From positions 1 to 64,000 of the forward strand of contig NZ_JBGJZL010000001.1 of the NCBI RefSeq assembly GCF_042610375.1: a DNA stretch of 64,000 bases, read 5' to 3'. Under the pieces are notes generated by a model that saw nothing but the letters and a program-made list of their open reading frames with translations, had not been told where the DNA came from and did no database searches. This document shows positions 52,324 to 62,745 of the stretch, in pieces. Position 1 is the first letter of the stretch. Every line of letters begins with the position of its first letter. Source of the DNA: CTSoil-075 sp042610375. GTDB lineage: Bacteria > Bacillota > Negativicutes > DSM-13327. Position numbers and translations under genes: made by a program.

Positions 52324-52875
52324 TTAAAACTTCACCTGAGGAACTTGTTGCGCTCCTTCAGCTGCTTTAAAATATTCTTTAGGACCAAAACCAAGAATAC
52401 GAGAATATATCACAGTAGGGAAGGACTGAATGTTCGCGTTAAAATGTTGCACAGCATCATTATAATCTTTTCTTGCTACAGCAATCCGATTTTCAGTTCC
52501 ACTAAGTTCATCCATCAGAGCACGAAAGTTCTTATCAGCTTTAAGATCTGGATAATTTTCAGCCACAACTAGTAGTCTAGACAGAGCATTATTCACATCA
52601 CCATTTGCTTGTGCTTTCGCAGCAGGCCCTTGAGCTCCAGCCAGCTTAGCCCGCGCATCTGATACAGCCTGTATAGCTGTTAATTCATGAGCTGCAAACC
52701 CTTTCACCGTATTGGTCAAATTAGGTAAGAGATCAGCTCGCCGTTGAAGCTGGTTATCAACCTGCGCCCATTTACCATTTACATTTTCATTCAGTTGCAC
52801 CAAACCATTATAACCACTCACACCCATTACGAGCAGAAGTACTACGACAACCCCAGCAATCATCCATCCTTTCAA
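52324..52875 (-). CDS. lemA: LemA family protein
   Basis: About 183 residues with an N-terminal membrane helix (WMIAGVVVVLLLVMGVSGY) and a long coiled helical bundle (NGKWAQVDNQLQRRADLLPNL) then ENYPDLKADKNFRALMDEL, the LemA signature. The C-terminus FPTVIYSRILGFGPKEYFK is typical too. The preferred start is TTG (giving MKGWMIAG) since GGAGGTG is six bases upstream; an ATG five codons earlier lacks a site. It precedes the TPM gene by 110 bases; lemA-TPM pairs are common. Confidence 0.88.
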   Translation of the reverse strand: MKGWMIAGVVVVLLLVMGVSGYNGLVQLNENVNGKWAQVDNQLQRRADLLPNLTNTVKGFAAHELTAIQAVSDARAKLAGAQGPAAKAQANGDVNNALSRLLVVAENYPDLKADKNFRALMDELSGTENRIAVARKDYNDAVQHFNANIQSFPTVIYSRILGFGPKEYFKAAEGAQQVPQVKF

Positions 52876-52944
52876 GAAAAACACCTCCATTTTTATTTCA
52901 TAGAGAAACTACATTTCACTTCTAATTATATCATATACACGATT

Positions 52945-54744
52945 CTATCTTCTTATTTCTCGAAAAAAATCATACACAGCCTGAGCTGCAGGCAAAGTCA
53001 TACTGGGTACTGCCGCCAATTCTTCCACTGTAGCTGCTTTCATTTTTGCCAGGCTACTGAAAGCGTCCCATAGGGCTTTACGACGTGTGGCACCAATTCC
53101 AGGCACATGATCAAGAACGGAGGCCATATTCCGCTTGGAGCGTAATTTTCGATGGTAGGTAATGGCAAAGCGATGAGCCTCATCACGAATCCGTTGAATC
53201 AGATAAAGGGCCTGAGAATGACGAGGCAAGATTAAAGGATCACTGTCCCCTTCTTTAAAAATATGTTCAAATTCTTTCGCCAAGCCAATCACTGGCACAC
53301 TAAGACCTGCTCCACGAATGATTTCCAGGGCTGAGCTTAGTTGTCCTTTGCCCCCATCAATAATAATTAAATTAGGTGTAGGCTGCGCCGCATCCCCATA
53401 ACGACGCCCCACAACTTCTTGCATGGATTTGAAATCATCAGGTTTACCTTCTACAGTCTGCAACTTATAGCGACGATAATCTTCTTTTTTCGGCATGCCG
53501 CCTTCAAACACTACCATGGAAGCAACGGTTTCTGCGCCTTGAATATGAGAAATATCAAAACACTCCATCCGTTCTGGTATTTCTTCCAGACCTAAATATT
53601 TCCCAAGTTCAGCGACAGCCCCTAAGGTTTGCGCTGAATGAGCTTTAATCTTCATTTCCTGTTCACTTAGCACAATGGCTGCATTCTCATTGGCCATGTC
53701 TACAATACTTTTTTTAGTACCACGTTTCGGCGTTTCAACAGCGACACGGCCTCCCTTTAATTGACTTAACCAATCTGATAATAGATGTTGCTCTTCAATC
53801 ACCAAAGGTAATAACACTTCTTTGGGAACAAACGTCGCTTGATTATAGTATTGTTTAATAAATGCTGTTAATACCATCTCATCTTCTTCATGCTCACTGC
53901 CTGACAATAAAAAATGATCCCGCCCTACCATTTTACCACTGCGAATAAAAAAGACCTGAGCGCAAGTCCCCAAGGCTGATCGGGCGAGTCCAATGGCATC
54001 TTGATCCCCTGCCCCTGTCACAATGTTTTGTTTTTCTGTCACTTTTTTGACTGCCGTTAATTGATCCCGTAGCTTTGCGGCTAGCTCAAAAGATAGCTCT
54101 TCTGCGGCTGCCTCCATCCTACGTTCTAAACTCCGCACCACGGCATCGCTACGGCCTTCAAGCAGCAAGCAGACCTCTTTGATCATCCCGCCATAAGTAG
54201 CGGCATCGACAAAACCTGCGCAAGGAGCAAAGCAACGTTTTATATGATATTCAAGGCAAGGACGACGAGCTGTTAAAGTACGGCACGTACGCAAAGGAAA
54301 TAATTTGCGCACAAGCTGAATGACTTCATGAACTGCCCCTGCATTTGTATAGGGACCAAAATAACGCGCCCCATCTTTTTGTACACGACGCGTCGCATAC
54401 AATCGTGGAAACTCCTCATTGCTCGTCACTTTAATATAAGGATAGGTTTTATCATCCCGCAAGCTAATGTTATATTTAGGGCGATGTTTTTTTATTAAAT
54501 TGCATTCGAGTATTAAGGCTTCGATTTCAGATCCAGTCACAATATATTCTAAATCAGCAATGCGAGCCACCATGGCTTGTACTTTTGGGGAATGATTGCG
54601 ACTGGACTGAAAGTAGGAACGAACTCGATTATGTAGGATAACAGCTTTACCAACGTAAATAATCTTACCCTGCTCATCTTTCATTAAATAGACGCCAGGT
54701 TTTTCTGGTAAATGAAGTAATTTGTCGGCTAATCCACTATTCAT
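52945..54744 (-). CDS. uvrC: excinuclease ABC subunit C
   Basis: UvrC makes both incisions around lesions in nucleotide excision repair. The 599 residues contain the GIY-YIG domain (PGVYLMKDEQGKIIYVGKA) near the N-terminus, the UVR motif about 200-235, a conserved CFDISHIQGAETVASMVVF (RNase H-like second nuclease), IIDGGKGQLSSALEI and a terminal helix-hairpin-helix (VPGIGATRRKALWDAF). ATG start with GGGGAG eight bases upstream; a GTG three codons before is open. uvrA and uvrB follow on the other side of accC. Confidence 0.96.
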   Translation of the reverse strand: MNSGLADKLLHLPEKPGVYLMKDEQGKIIYVGKAVILHNRVRSYFQSSRNHSPKVQAMVARIADLEYIVTGSEIEALILECNLIKKHRPKYNISLRDDKTYPYIKVTSNEEFPRLYATRRVQKDGARYFGPYTNAGAVHEVIQLVRKLFPLRTCRTLTARRPCLEYHIKRCFAPCAGFVDAATYGGMIKEVCLLLEGRSDAVVRSLERRMEAAAEELSFELAAKLRDQLTAVKKVTEKQNIVTGAGDQDAIGLARSALGTCAQVFFIRSGKMVGRDHFLLSGSEHEEDEMVLTAFIKQYYNQATFVPKEVLLPLVIEEQHLLSDWLSQLKGGRVAVETPKRGTKKSIVDMANENAAIVLSEQEMKIKAHSAQTLGAVAELGKYLGLEEIPERMECFDISHIQGAETVASMVVFEGGMPKKEDYRRYKLQTVEGKPDDFKSMQEVVGRRYGDAAQPTPNLIIIDGGKGQLSSALEIIRGAGLSVPVIGLAKEFEHIFKEGDSDPLILPRHSQALYLIQRIRDEAHRFAITYHRKLRSKRNMASVLDHVPGIGATRRKALWDAFSSLAKMKAATVEELAAVPSMTLPAAQAVYDFFREIRR

Positions 54745-54911
54745 GGAATACACTCCCCTTTTGAGAAAAAAATCACATTGCCAAATTAGAAAAAGTATGG
54801 GATAATTATAACATACTTTTCATGACCTAGTACTAAAATTCAGAATTATACCATTTTGTTACACTTCATGTAATGTTTTTTTAGGTTCAATGTATACATT
54901 CGGTAAACGCA

Positions 54912-54940
54912 TTGTAGAGTTAAATCTTCTATAATATAAT
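54912..54940 (+). promoter_or_regulatory. promoter of the accC-type gene
   Basis: TTGTAG (54912-54917), 17 bases, then a perfect TATAAT (54935-54940), about 60 bases before the start codon. Confidence 0.5.
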
Positions 54941-55003
54941 GAATGGTATTAATGAAAAAATTTAAACTAAAAATTTCTTTTTATAAATAGGAGGTCTCTA
55001 ACG

Positions 55004-56389
55004 ATGTTCAAAAGATTATTAATCGCCAATCGTGGCGAGATTGCGATTCGAATCATCCGATCATGTCGCGAACTGGGTGTTGAAGCAGTCGCAGTTTACT
55101 CAGACGTTGATGCCAATGCTTTACATGTGCAGTTAGCTGACCACGCTTACCGAATTGGTCCAGCCGATGCCGCTCAAAGCTATTTAAATATGGATGCAAT
55201 CATTATGGCGGCGAAAGCTGCTAAAGCCGATGCTATCCATCCTGGATATGGCTTTCTATCTGAAAGTGCTGAGTTTGCTGAAAAAGTCACCAACGCTGGC
55301 TTAATCTTTGTCGGCCCTAGTGCTGAAATTATTCGTCAAGTCGGCAATAAAGATGCCGCGCGCGCTGCGATGCAGGCAGCAGGACTGCCAATGACGGTAG
55401 GAAGCGACCCGATTACCAGTGCTGATAATGCCTGTGAGATGGCAGAAAAAATTGGTTATCCTGTTATTCTAAAACCAGTTTCAGGTGGCGGCGGCAAATC
55501 AATGTATGTTGCCAATAATAAAGCTGAATTACTCAATGCCTTAAATAAAGTTGATGTTGAGCGCATCTCTTTCTATTTAGAAACTTATATTTCCGAAGCA
55601 CGACATATTGAAGTGCAAATTATGGCTGATAATTATGGGAACGTACTGCATGTCGGTGAGCGTGAATGTTCACTTCAACGCCGTAATCAAAAAATCTTAG
55701 AAGAATCACCATCCAGTGCTCTAACTCCTGAAATGCGTGAAAGAGTCGGCGCTATGGCAATTCGTGCAGCAAAAAGCATTTTTTACACCAGTGTAGGAAC
55801 AGTTGAGTTTTTGCTTGATGTAAAAACAGGTAATTTTTATTTTATGGAAATCAATCCTCGTATCCAAGTAGAGCACACTGTAACAGAAATGGTCACTCAT
55901 ATCGATTTAGTCCGTAGACAAATTCGTATTGCAGCAGGTGAGCCACTGAATAAAAAACAATCGGATATTGAATTTAGTGGACATGCCATTGAGTGCCGCA
56001 TTAATGCAGAAGACCCTGATATGTGCTTCCGCCCATCGCCAGGTTATATTGAGTCCTATCACCAACCAGGTGGTCCAAGGGTTCGAGTAGACAGTGGCGT
56101 ATGTGCTGGTGAAACTGTACAAGAATATTATGATCCGATGATTGCCAAAGTTATTGCTTATGGCCGGACTCGTGGAGACGCCATCATGATTATGCGCCGC
56201 GCCTTAGCCGAGTTCCGAATTTCGGGCATTAAAACTAATATCAGTTTTCACCAACAAATACTCAATAATCCTCATTTCTGTAGTGGTAATATTGACACCC
56301 AATTCATTCATAAGCGTATGACTCCCGTCATAAAAGATGAATGTGAAATTGATAAAGAAGATAAAAAACTTTATATCTCCCATGAGTAG
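55004..56389 (+). CDS. accC: biotin carboxylase (AccC-type)
   Basis: ATP-dependent carboxylation of biotin, the first half reaction of acetyl-CoA carboxylase or related carboxylases. The 461 residues have RLLIANRGEIAIRIIRSCRELG (as RLLIANRGEIAIRII), HPGYGFLSESAEFAE, PVSGGGGKSMYVA (ATP loop), YFMEINPRIQVEHTVTE with catalytic residues and a final Ala/Arg-rich domain. No accB (biotin carrier) or carboxyltransferase gene lies beside it, so it may serve another biotin-dependent carboxylase, for example pyruvate carboxylase. ATG start with AGGAGGT. Single gene with its own terminator. Confidence 0.9.
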   Translation: MFKRLLIANRGEIAIRIIRSCRELGVEAVAVYSDVDANALHVQLADHAYRIGPADAAQSYLNMDAIIMAAKAAKADAIHPGYGFLSESAEFAEKVTNAGLIFVGPSAEIIRQVGNKDAARAAMQAAGLPMTVGSDPITSADNACEMAEKIGYPVILKPVSGGGGKSMYVANNKAELLNALNKVDVERISFYLETYISEARHIEVQIMADNYGNVLHVGERECSLQRRNQKILEESPSSALTPEMRERVGAMAIRAAKSIFYTSVGTVEFLLDVKTGNFYFMEINPRIQVEHTVTEMVTHIDLVRRQIRIAAGEPLNKKQSDIEFSGHAIECRINAEDPDMCFRPSPGYIESYHQPGGPRVRVDSGVCAGETVQEYYDPMIAKVIAYGRTRGDAIMIMRRALAEFRISGIKTNISFHQQILNNPHFCSGNIDTQFIHKRMTPVIKDECEIDKEDKKLYISHE

Positions 56390-56403
56390 GCAAATGCCTA
56401 CTC
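56384..56403 (+). terminator. accC terminator, overlaps both flanking stop codons
   Basis: GAGTAGGCA pairs perfectly with TGCCTACTC (the innermost pairs open as a four-base loop), followed by TTTTTCTTTTTC. The stem includes the accC stop codon and the last codon and stop of the convergent uvrA. It acts on the plus strand; no T tract exists on the other side. Confidence 0.85.
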
Positions 56404-59247
56404 TTTTTCTTTTTCTTCTCGGATTCCTCTTTCTAAAATGGGTACTAAGAATTGCCCTGTATAAGAAGCAGGCGTATTGGCAACATCTTCGGGAGTCCCT
56501 TGAACGACAATGGTTCCACCGCGGTAACCACCTTCAGGTCCTAAATCAATGACATAATCTGCCGTCTTAATCACATCTAGATTATGCTCAATAACGACTA
56601 CCGTATCGCCGCCATCAACAAGTCGCTGCAAAACAACAAGTAAACGATGAATATCAGCAGTATGCAAACCAGTTGTCGGCTCATCTAAAATATAGAGAGT
56701 TTTTCCTGTACTGCGCCGAGCAAGTTCCGTAGCCAACTTAATCCGCTGAGCTTCTCCCCCTGATAAAGTGGTTGCTGGCTGCCCTAATTTAATATAACCA
56801 AGGCCTACATCCTGCAAGATCTGTAGTTTACGTTGTACTTTAGGAATGTTTTGAAAAAACGTCAAAGCATCGTCAATCACCATATCAAGAACACCCGCAA
56901 TACTTTGTCCCTTATATCGTACTTCTAATGTCTCTCGATTATACCGAGCACCCTTACATACTTCACATGGTACATAAACATCTGGTAAAAAATGCATTTC
57001 AATTTTAATGATACCATCACCGCGGCATGCTTCGCATCGTCCGCCTTTTACATTAAAGCTAAAACGACCGGGCTTATAACCCCGCATTTTTGCTTCGTTC
57101 GTCTGACTGAATACTTCGCGAATGACATCAAATAAACCAGTATAAGTGGCAGGATTAGAACGTGGCGTACGTCCAATGGGTGACTGATCAATATCAATAA
57201 TTTTATCAATATATTCAGCGCCACGAATGTCATCATGAGCACCTGGGCGTGTCCGTGCGGTGCGATAAACTCGGCTTGCTAATCCTTTGTATAAAATTTC
57301 ATTAACAAGTGTACTCTTACCTGAGCCAGAAACACCCGTCACTGCTGTAAATACACCTAAAGGAAAAGCGACCGTAATATTTTTTAAGTTATTTTCTCTG
57401 GCACCGACCACTTCTAGCCACTTACCATTCGACTCCCGACGACTTGCAGGGATGGGTATATACTGAACTCCACTTAAGTATTGACCTGTAATGGACTCAG
57501 GACATGCTTTAATCTCCTCAACCGTACCTTGGACTACCACTCGCCCTCCATGTTCACCGGCTCGTGGGCCAATATCAATGATATGATCTGCCGTATACAT
57601 AGTATCTTCATCATGTTCAACAACTAATAGTGTATTGCCTACATCCCGCAAATGCTTAAGCGTATCAAGCAAACGATTATTATCCCGTTGGTGAAGGCCA
57701 ATACTCGGTTCATCCAAAATATAAAGAACACCAACAAGACCTGAACCAATTTGAGTTGCCAAGCGAATACGCTGCGCTTCCCCACCTGACAATGTGCCAG
57801 CAGCTCGATCAAGAGTCAAGTAATCAAGACCTACATTGAGTAAGAATCCAAGCCGTGCATTAATTTCTTTTAAAATTTGCTGAGCAATCATTTGTTCCCG
57901 CGTTGTCAGTTCTAGTTTATTAAAAAACTCCTGACACTCAGCAATGGTCAAACGAGTCACTTCATAAATACTTTTTCCGCCAACTTTAACAGCTAAGGTT
58001 TCAGGTTTCAGCCTAGCTCCTTTACAAGTTGGACAAGGTCTTGAACTCATATATTCTTCAATATCTTCCCGCGACCAGTCAGAAACGGTTTCGCGGTAAC
58101 GGCGATTCATCAGCGGAATGACGCCTTCAAAGACGGCATTATAACGTTTATTTTCACCATACATATTGTCATATTCAAAAGTAAACTGCTCGCCATCTGA
58201 GCCATTTTTAACGATTCCTTGAACTTCTGGGGATAAACTATCCCAGGTATTGCTCAAAGAATAGCCATATTTATCAAGAACGGCATCCAATTGACACATA
58301 AAGTAAGAGTTAATATTCTTACTTAAAGGAGCAATCGCTCCATCAAGAAAGTTCTTACTTCCATCAGGGATAATTAAGGATTCATCAATTTCCATATTAT
58401 TCCCAAGTCCAGTGCAATCTTGGCAAGCACCAAAAGGACTATTAAACGAAAAAATCCGGGGAGCAATTTCTGGCAGCCCAATGCCACACGTTATGCAGGC
58501 AAAATTTTGGCTGAATACTAATTCTTTATCGCCAACGACATCAACCGTGACTACGCCTTCACCGAGATTCAAAGCGGCTTCCAAGGACTCGGCAAGACGA
58601 GAGGCAATCCCATCTCGATTTACGAGTCGATCTACCACCACTTCGATGGTGTGCTTTTTATTTTTTTCCAATTTAATCTCATCTGTAAGTTCGCGAATTT
58701 CACCATCAATTCGCACCCGTACATAACCATTTTTACGAATATCTGCTAGGACTTTTTGATGCTCACCTTTTTTCCCGCGTATCACTCCAGCCATCAAAAT
58801 CAGCTTTGTTCCCTCTGGTAATATCACTAATTGATCAACCATTTGCTGGATCGTCTGCTGACTAATGGGTAAACCACATTTAGGGCAATGAGGCCGACCC
58901 GCCCGAGCAAAGATGAGACGTAAATAATCATAGATTTCTGTGACGGTTCCCACTGTAGAACGTGGATTTCGGCTGGTCGTCTTTTGATCAATGGAAATAG
59001 CTGGAGATAACCCCTCGATATAATCAACATCAGGTTTATCCATCTGCCCCAAGAACTGACGAGCATAGGACGATAAGGATTCCACATACCGCCGTTGCCC
59101 TTCTGCATAAATGGTATCAAAGGCTAAAGAAGATTTACCAGAACCACTTAGCCCTGTAATGACGACAAGTTCATTGCGGGGTATCTCAATATCAATATTT
59201 TTCAAATTGTGCTGACGCGCACCTTTAATGATAATTTTCTCTTTCAT
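56398..59247 (-). CDS. uvrA: excinuclease ABC subunit A
   Basis: ATPase that finds DNA damage with UvrB. The 949 residues show two ABC domains: VITGLSGSGKSSLAFDTIYAEG (as GLSGSGKSSLAF), LSSYARQFL, ITCG...CQDCTG zinc site, LSGGEAQRIRLATQIGSGL, then GVSGSGKSTLVNEILYK, GRCEACRGDG...CEVCKG zinc site and the second LSGGEAQRIKLATEL. ATG start. uvrA begins six bases after uvrB, cotranscribed. In Bacillus these genes are LexA-regulated; I saw no clear LexA box upstream of uvrB. Confidence 0.97.
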   Translation of the reverse strand: MKEKIIIKGARQHNLKNIDIEIPRNELVVITGLSGSGKSSLAFDTIYAEGQRRYVESLSSYARQFLGQMDKPDVDYIEGLSPAISIDQKTTSRNPRSTVGTVTEIYDYLRLIFARAGRPHCPKCGLPISQQTIQQMVDQLVILPEGTKLILMAGVIRGKKGEHQKVLADIRKNGYVRVRIDGEIRELTDEIKLEKNKKHTIEVVVDRLVNRDGIASRLAESLEAALNLGEGVVTVDVVGDKELVFSQNFACITCGIGLPEIAPRIFSFNSPFGACQDCTGLGNNMEIDESLIIPDGSKNFLDGAIAPLSKNINSYFMCQLDAVLDKYGYSLSNTWDSLSPEVQGIVKNGSDGEQFTFEYDNMYGENKRYNAVFEGVIPLMNRRYRETVSDWSREDIEEYMSSRPCPTCKGARLKPETLAVKVGGKSIYEVTRLTIAECQEFFNKLELTTREQMIAQQILKEINARLGFLLNVGLDYLTLDRAAGTLSGGEAQRIRLATQIGSGLVGVLYILDEPSIGLHQRDNNRLLDTLKHLRDVGNTLLVVEHDEDTMYTADHIIDIGPRAGEHGGRVVVQGTVEEIKACPESITGQYLSGVQYIPIPASRRESNGKWLEVVGARENNLKNITVAFPLGVFTAVTGVSGSGKSTLVNEILYKGLASRVYRTARTRPGAHDDIRGAEYIDKIIDIDQSPIGRTPRSNPATYTGLFDVIREVFSQTNEAKMRGYKPGRFSFNVKGGRCEACRGDGIIKIEMHFLPDVYVPCEVCKGARYNRETLEVRYKGQSIAGVLDMVIDDALTFFQNIPKVQRKLQILQDVGLGYIKLGQPATTLSGGEAQRIKLATELARRSTGKTLYILDEPTTGLHTADIHRLLVVLQRLVDGGDTVVVIEHNLDVIKTADYVIDLGPEGGYRGGTIVVQGTPEDVANTPASYTGQFLVPILERGIREEKEKE

Positions 59248-59252
59248 TTGTA

Positions 59253-61325
59253 TTATGCCTTTCCCTTTCTCCGCGGTTTTTTATCTTTCACGGCAGTTTT
59301 TACATATTGAGCTCGTTCTTTGAGTTCTACGATCATATCTCGCAGTTCAGCAGCCCGTTCAAATTGCAGTTGTTTAGAAGCAACGCGCATTTCTTTTTCT
59401 AAATTACCAATCATATCGATCATTTCACTTTGACTTAAATGACCGATACGATCCACTGTATAGACTTCACTTTGTTCTGCAACTTTCGTCGTTTCAATCA
59501 AATCTTTCACTCGCTTTTGAATGGTCATCGGCGTAATGTCATGCTCAACATTATAAGCCTGTTGTATGTCACGCCGTCGATTTGTTTCTTCAATAGCCCG
59601 TTTCATGGACTTGGTGATGACATCAGCATACATAATAACTCGGCCATTCACATTACGTGCGGCCCGCCCAATGGTCTGAATCAATGAAGTATCTGAGCGT
59701 AAAAATCCTTCTTTATCTGCATCCAAAATAGCAACTAAAGTGACTTCTGGCAAATCCAGTCCTTCCCGGAGTAGATTAATACCAATTAAAACATCAAAAA
59801 CCCCTGCCCGCAGATCACGAATAATTTCACTTCGCTCAATGGTCGGAACATCAGAATGTAAATATTGTACTTTGATACCGATTTCTTTTAGGAACTCAGT
59901 CAAATTTTCGGCCATTTTCTTCGTCAATGTAGTGACGAGCACCCGTTCACGAGCGGCGACTCTTATTTTAATTTCACCTAATAAATCATCCATCTGACCA
60001 GTAATAGGACGTACCTCAATTTCAGGATCAACGAGTCCCGTAGGACGAATAACCTGCTGCGCTACCTGACCGGCGGCCTCTCCTAGCTCATATGGACTAG
60101 GCGTGGCTGATACATACACAATTTGATTAATACGTTCATTAAATTCTTCAAAAGTAAGAGGCCGGTTATCATAGGCTGATGGTAAGCGAAAGCCATTTTC
60201 TACTAAGGATGACTTACGGGCTTTATCACCAGCATACATAGCCCTAATTTGTGGCAGCATGACATGAGATTCATCGATAACAATCAAAAAATCTTCAGGA
60301 AAATAATCAATCAAGGTATAAGGGGACTCTCCAGGTTTACGTCCTGTCAGGTGGCGAGAATAATTTTCTATTCCCGAACAGTAACCCATTTCTTGCATCA
60401 TTTCTAAATCATAACGAGTGCGCTGCTCAATCCGTTGGGCTTCAATTAACTTGCCATTATTCTTAAAATTTTCTAGTTGAGTCGTCAGCTCTGCCTCAAT
60501 ATCAAGAGCGGCCCGCTGCATATTTTCTCGTGTCGTTACATAGTGAGAAGCAGGATAAATGGCAATGTGTTTCCGTTCTCCCATGACCTCACCCGTTAAT
60601 GTATCAATTTCTAGAATCCGCTCAATTTCATCACCAAAAAGTTCTACACGTATAGCGCTTTCGCCGTGAGCTGCAGGGAAAATTTCGACTACATCCCCTC
60701 GCACGCGAAATTTACCACGAACAAAATTAATATCATTTCGTTCATACTGAATATCAATGAGTTTGCGCAGAATGGCATTCCGATCTTTAACTTGTCCTTG
60801 TCTAAGGGACAATACAAGACCATGGTATTCATCAGGAGATCCTAGTCCATAAATGCAAGATACGCTGGCCACAATAATAACATCTCGACGTTCAAACAGA
60901 GAACTCGTCGCAGAGTGGCGCAATTTGTCAATTTCATCATTAATGGATGCATCTTTTTCAATAAAAGTATCTGTATGAGCAATGTAAGCTTCAGGTTGAT
61001 AATAATCATAATAACTCACAAAATACTCTACAGCATTATGCGGGAAAAATTCTTTAAACTCACTAGCCAGCTGAGCAGCTAATGTTTTATTGTGGGCAAT
61101 CACCAGAGTTGGCTTTTGCACTTTTTCAATTAATTTTGCAATAGTAAAAGTCTTACCTGTCCCCGTCGCTCCTAAAAGTACTTGAGCACGTTCACCTCTC
61201 ATAATACCATCTTCCAGCTGACAAATAGCCGTAGGCTGATCACCCGTCGGTACAAATGGTGCTTCAACTTTGAAAGGGATGCCCCCTTCTTTGTATACAG
61301 TTGTTAGTTTAGGTACAGTTGCCAT
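59253..61325 (-). CDS. uvrB: excinuclease ABC subunit B
   Basis: Helicase-like damage-verifying subunit. About 690 residues: LLGATGTGKTFTIAKLIE (Walker A), the beta-hairpin VSYYDYYQPEAY, VIDESHVMLPQ, GINLLREGLDLPEVTLV, QTIGRAARN, and the C-terminal UVR motif (EKEMRVASKQLQFERAAELRD) contacting UvrC, here given as KQLQFERAAELRD. Start taken at ATG (MATVPKLTT) since GGTGAT is just upstream; a GTG three codons earlier is open. The pair uvrB-uvrA sits beside the MinJ-like and CtpA genes as in Bacillus. Confidence 0.97.
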   Translation of the reverse strand: MATVPKLTTVYKEGGIPFKVEAPFVPTGDQPTAICQLEDGIMRGERAQVLLGATGTGKTFTIAKLIEKVQKPTLVIAHNKTLAAQLASEFKEFFPHNAVEYFVSYYDYYQPEAYIAHTDTFIEKDASINDEIDKLRHSATSSLFERRDVIIVASVSCIYGLGSPDEYHGLVLSLRQGQVKDRNAILRKLIDIQYERNDINFVRGKFRVRGDVVEIFPAAHGESAIRVELFGDEIERILEIDTLTGEVMGERKHIAIYPASHYVTTRENMQRAALDIEAELTTQLENFKNNGKLIEAQRIEQRTRYDLEMMQEMGYCSGIENYSRHLTGRKPGESPYTLIDYFPEDFLIVIDESHVMLPQIRAMYAGDKARKSSLVENGFRLPSAYDNRPLTFEEFNERINQIVYVSATPSPYELGEAAGQVAQQVIRPTGLVDPEIEVRPITGQMDDLLGEIKIRVAARERVLVTTLTKKMAENLTEFLKEIGIKVQYLHSDVPTIERSEIIRDLRAGVFDVLIGINLLREGLDLPEVTLVAILDADKEGFLRSDTSLIQTIGRAARNVNGRVIMYADVITKSMKRAIEETNRRRDIQQAYNVEHDITPMTIQKRVKDLIETTKVAEQSEVYTVDRIGHLSQSEMIDMIGNLEKEMRVASKQLQFERAAELRDMIVELKERAQYVKTAVKDKKPRRKGKA

Positions 61326-61423
61326 TACAATCACCAGTCTTTACTAAGTATTTATTATTTATTGATAGTCATTATATCACATAGTTACGCGATAAAAAAT
61401 ACTTTAATCGAACATACATACGA

Positions 61424-62671
61424 TTATTTATTTTTTCTCATTACTTTCTTGCACCATTCCCACAACAAAAACTTATCCTCGACTAACTCGATATAATGCA
61501 ATTCATCACCTGATGGTACTAAAATAACACCAAGTATCGTCTTTTCTTTGACCATCTTGATTTTTCGTTGTTTAATGCGTCCATTTCGTAATAATTCTAT
61601 GATAAAAGAATGGGGAGCAGTCTCAAGGGCTGATGCTAATTGCCTAGGATGATCTATAGGTAAACCATGTACATTCAGCAGAATATCTCCTGGTTGCAAG
61701 CCTGCTTTATAGGCTGGACTATCAATGACTGTATCTAAGATCATCACCCCTTGCGCTGGTGGCACATAATGAGGAGAACTCTCGAATTCCTGGCGACTAT
61801 CAAACTGAATGAACAGTTCATGACCTAAGGGAGATAGAAGAGCTGCTGTCAGCTGCAGCCATTTATATTGAACTGATAATAAGGCAACGGTTAGCAGCGT
61901 TAAACTATATATGGCTAAATACATGGCAGACCTACATCGCCTCCTTTGAGGCGAACTAGCAATCGCAAGATCAGTATAACCCAAGGCTGCCACAACAGGG
62001 ATCATGGCATACATCCATTGATGTCCTTCAGGGAGCGCCTGAACCACAGGTAATAAAGGCCACCAATCAGGCATACTGATCATACTGGCAGATATCTTAG
62101 CATTTGGTACAGCGACAGCTGACATCAACACCAAAGGGAGGGGCCAAAAGTTTTGCAGATTAAAAGCTCCAACTAACTGGCCATCCGTGCGCCGTAAAAT
62201 CACAGGAATGTTCCCATAACGCCCGCTCATGACAATCAATAGGCTTTCCGTAATGTGCAAAATTGCTACAAATACCAGGACCTGAGGGACATCAACAATA
62301 GGCCAACCAAATAACACCTTAGATAAAGCAACTAATCCTCCTGCATACGCAAAGCATAAATATCTCATGTTAATCGCCATGAGTACAATGGCGACAGGCC
62401 AAATATAACTAAGCCCTAATTGACTAAGATTAACCCCCATCAATGTGAGTAAAAAACTGCCAATTATACCGCCCACACTGCCAAAGAAAATCGTCATTGT
62501 AACTTGCTGCGGGAGTGAAAAAGTATCAACCCCGAGCATACGTCGCTGACTTTTCTGAACTTGCCAATACTGATAGATAATGAGCAGAATGACTAGCCAA
62601 AACATAGGCTCGAAATAGACTGCAACGACACCACTGATCATGAGTTGTAACATGTCCTGCCACGGAAACAT
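61424..62671 (-). CDS. MinJ-like PDZ-domain membrane protein
   Basis: A 415-residue protein with about eight hydrophobic helices in residues 1-275 (for example FWLVILLIIYQYWQVQ, FGSVGGIIGSFLLTLMG, VALLSVQYKWL). A PDZ domain follows at about 300-385 (QGVMILDTVIDSPAYKAGLQPGDILLNV in parts: SPAYKAGLQPGDILLNVHG). This is the arrangement of Bacillus MinJ, which links DivIVA to MinD at division sites, and its neighbours ctpA and uvrB-uvrA match. The sequence alone cannot prove a Min role. ATG start with GAGGTG. 42 bases after the ctpA terminator. Confidence 0.75.
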   Translation of the reverse strand: MFPWQDMLQLMISGVVAVYFEPMFWLVILLIIYQYWQVQKSQRRMLGVDTFSLPQQVTMTIFFGSVGGIIGSFLLTLMGVNLSQLGLSYIWPVAIVLMAINMRYLCFAYAGGLVALSKVLFGWPIVDVPQVLVFVAILHITESLLIVMSGRYGNIPVILRRTDGQLVGAFNLQNFWPLPLVLMSAVAVPNAKISASMISMPDWWPLLPVVQALPEGHQWMYAMIPVVAALGYTDLAIASSPQRRRCRSAMYLAIYSLTLLTVALLSVQYKWLQLTAALLSPLGHELFIQFDSRQEFESSPHYVPPAQGVMILDTVIDSPAYKAGLQPGDILLNVHGLPIDHPRQLASALETAPHSFIIELLRNGRIKQRKIKMVKEKTILGVILVPSGDELHYIELVEDKFLLWEWCKKVMRKNK

Positions 62672-62710
62672 ACTTTCACCTCTAATCTAAAAAGTATTAA
62701 ATGGGGAAAA

Positions 62711-62736
62711 AGCGGCTAAGGCCAAAGCCCGCCGCT
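62711..62736 (-). terminator. ctpA terminator
   Basis: On the minus strand AGCGGC pairs with GCCGCT, with inner GGC/GCC pairs, and is followed by TTTTTCCCC. It lies ten bases after the ctpA stop codon, so the MinJ-like gene may depend on readthrough or its own promoter. Confidence 0.6.
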
Positions 62737-62745
62737 GATACTCTA

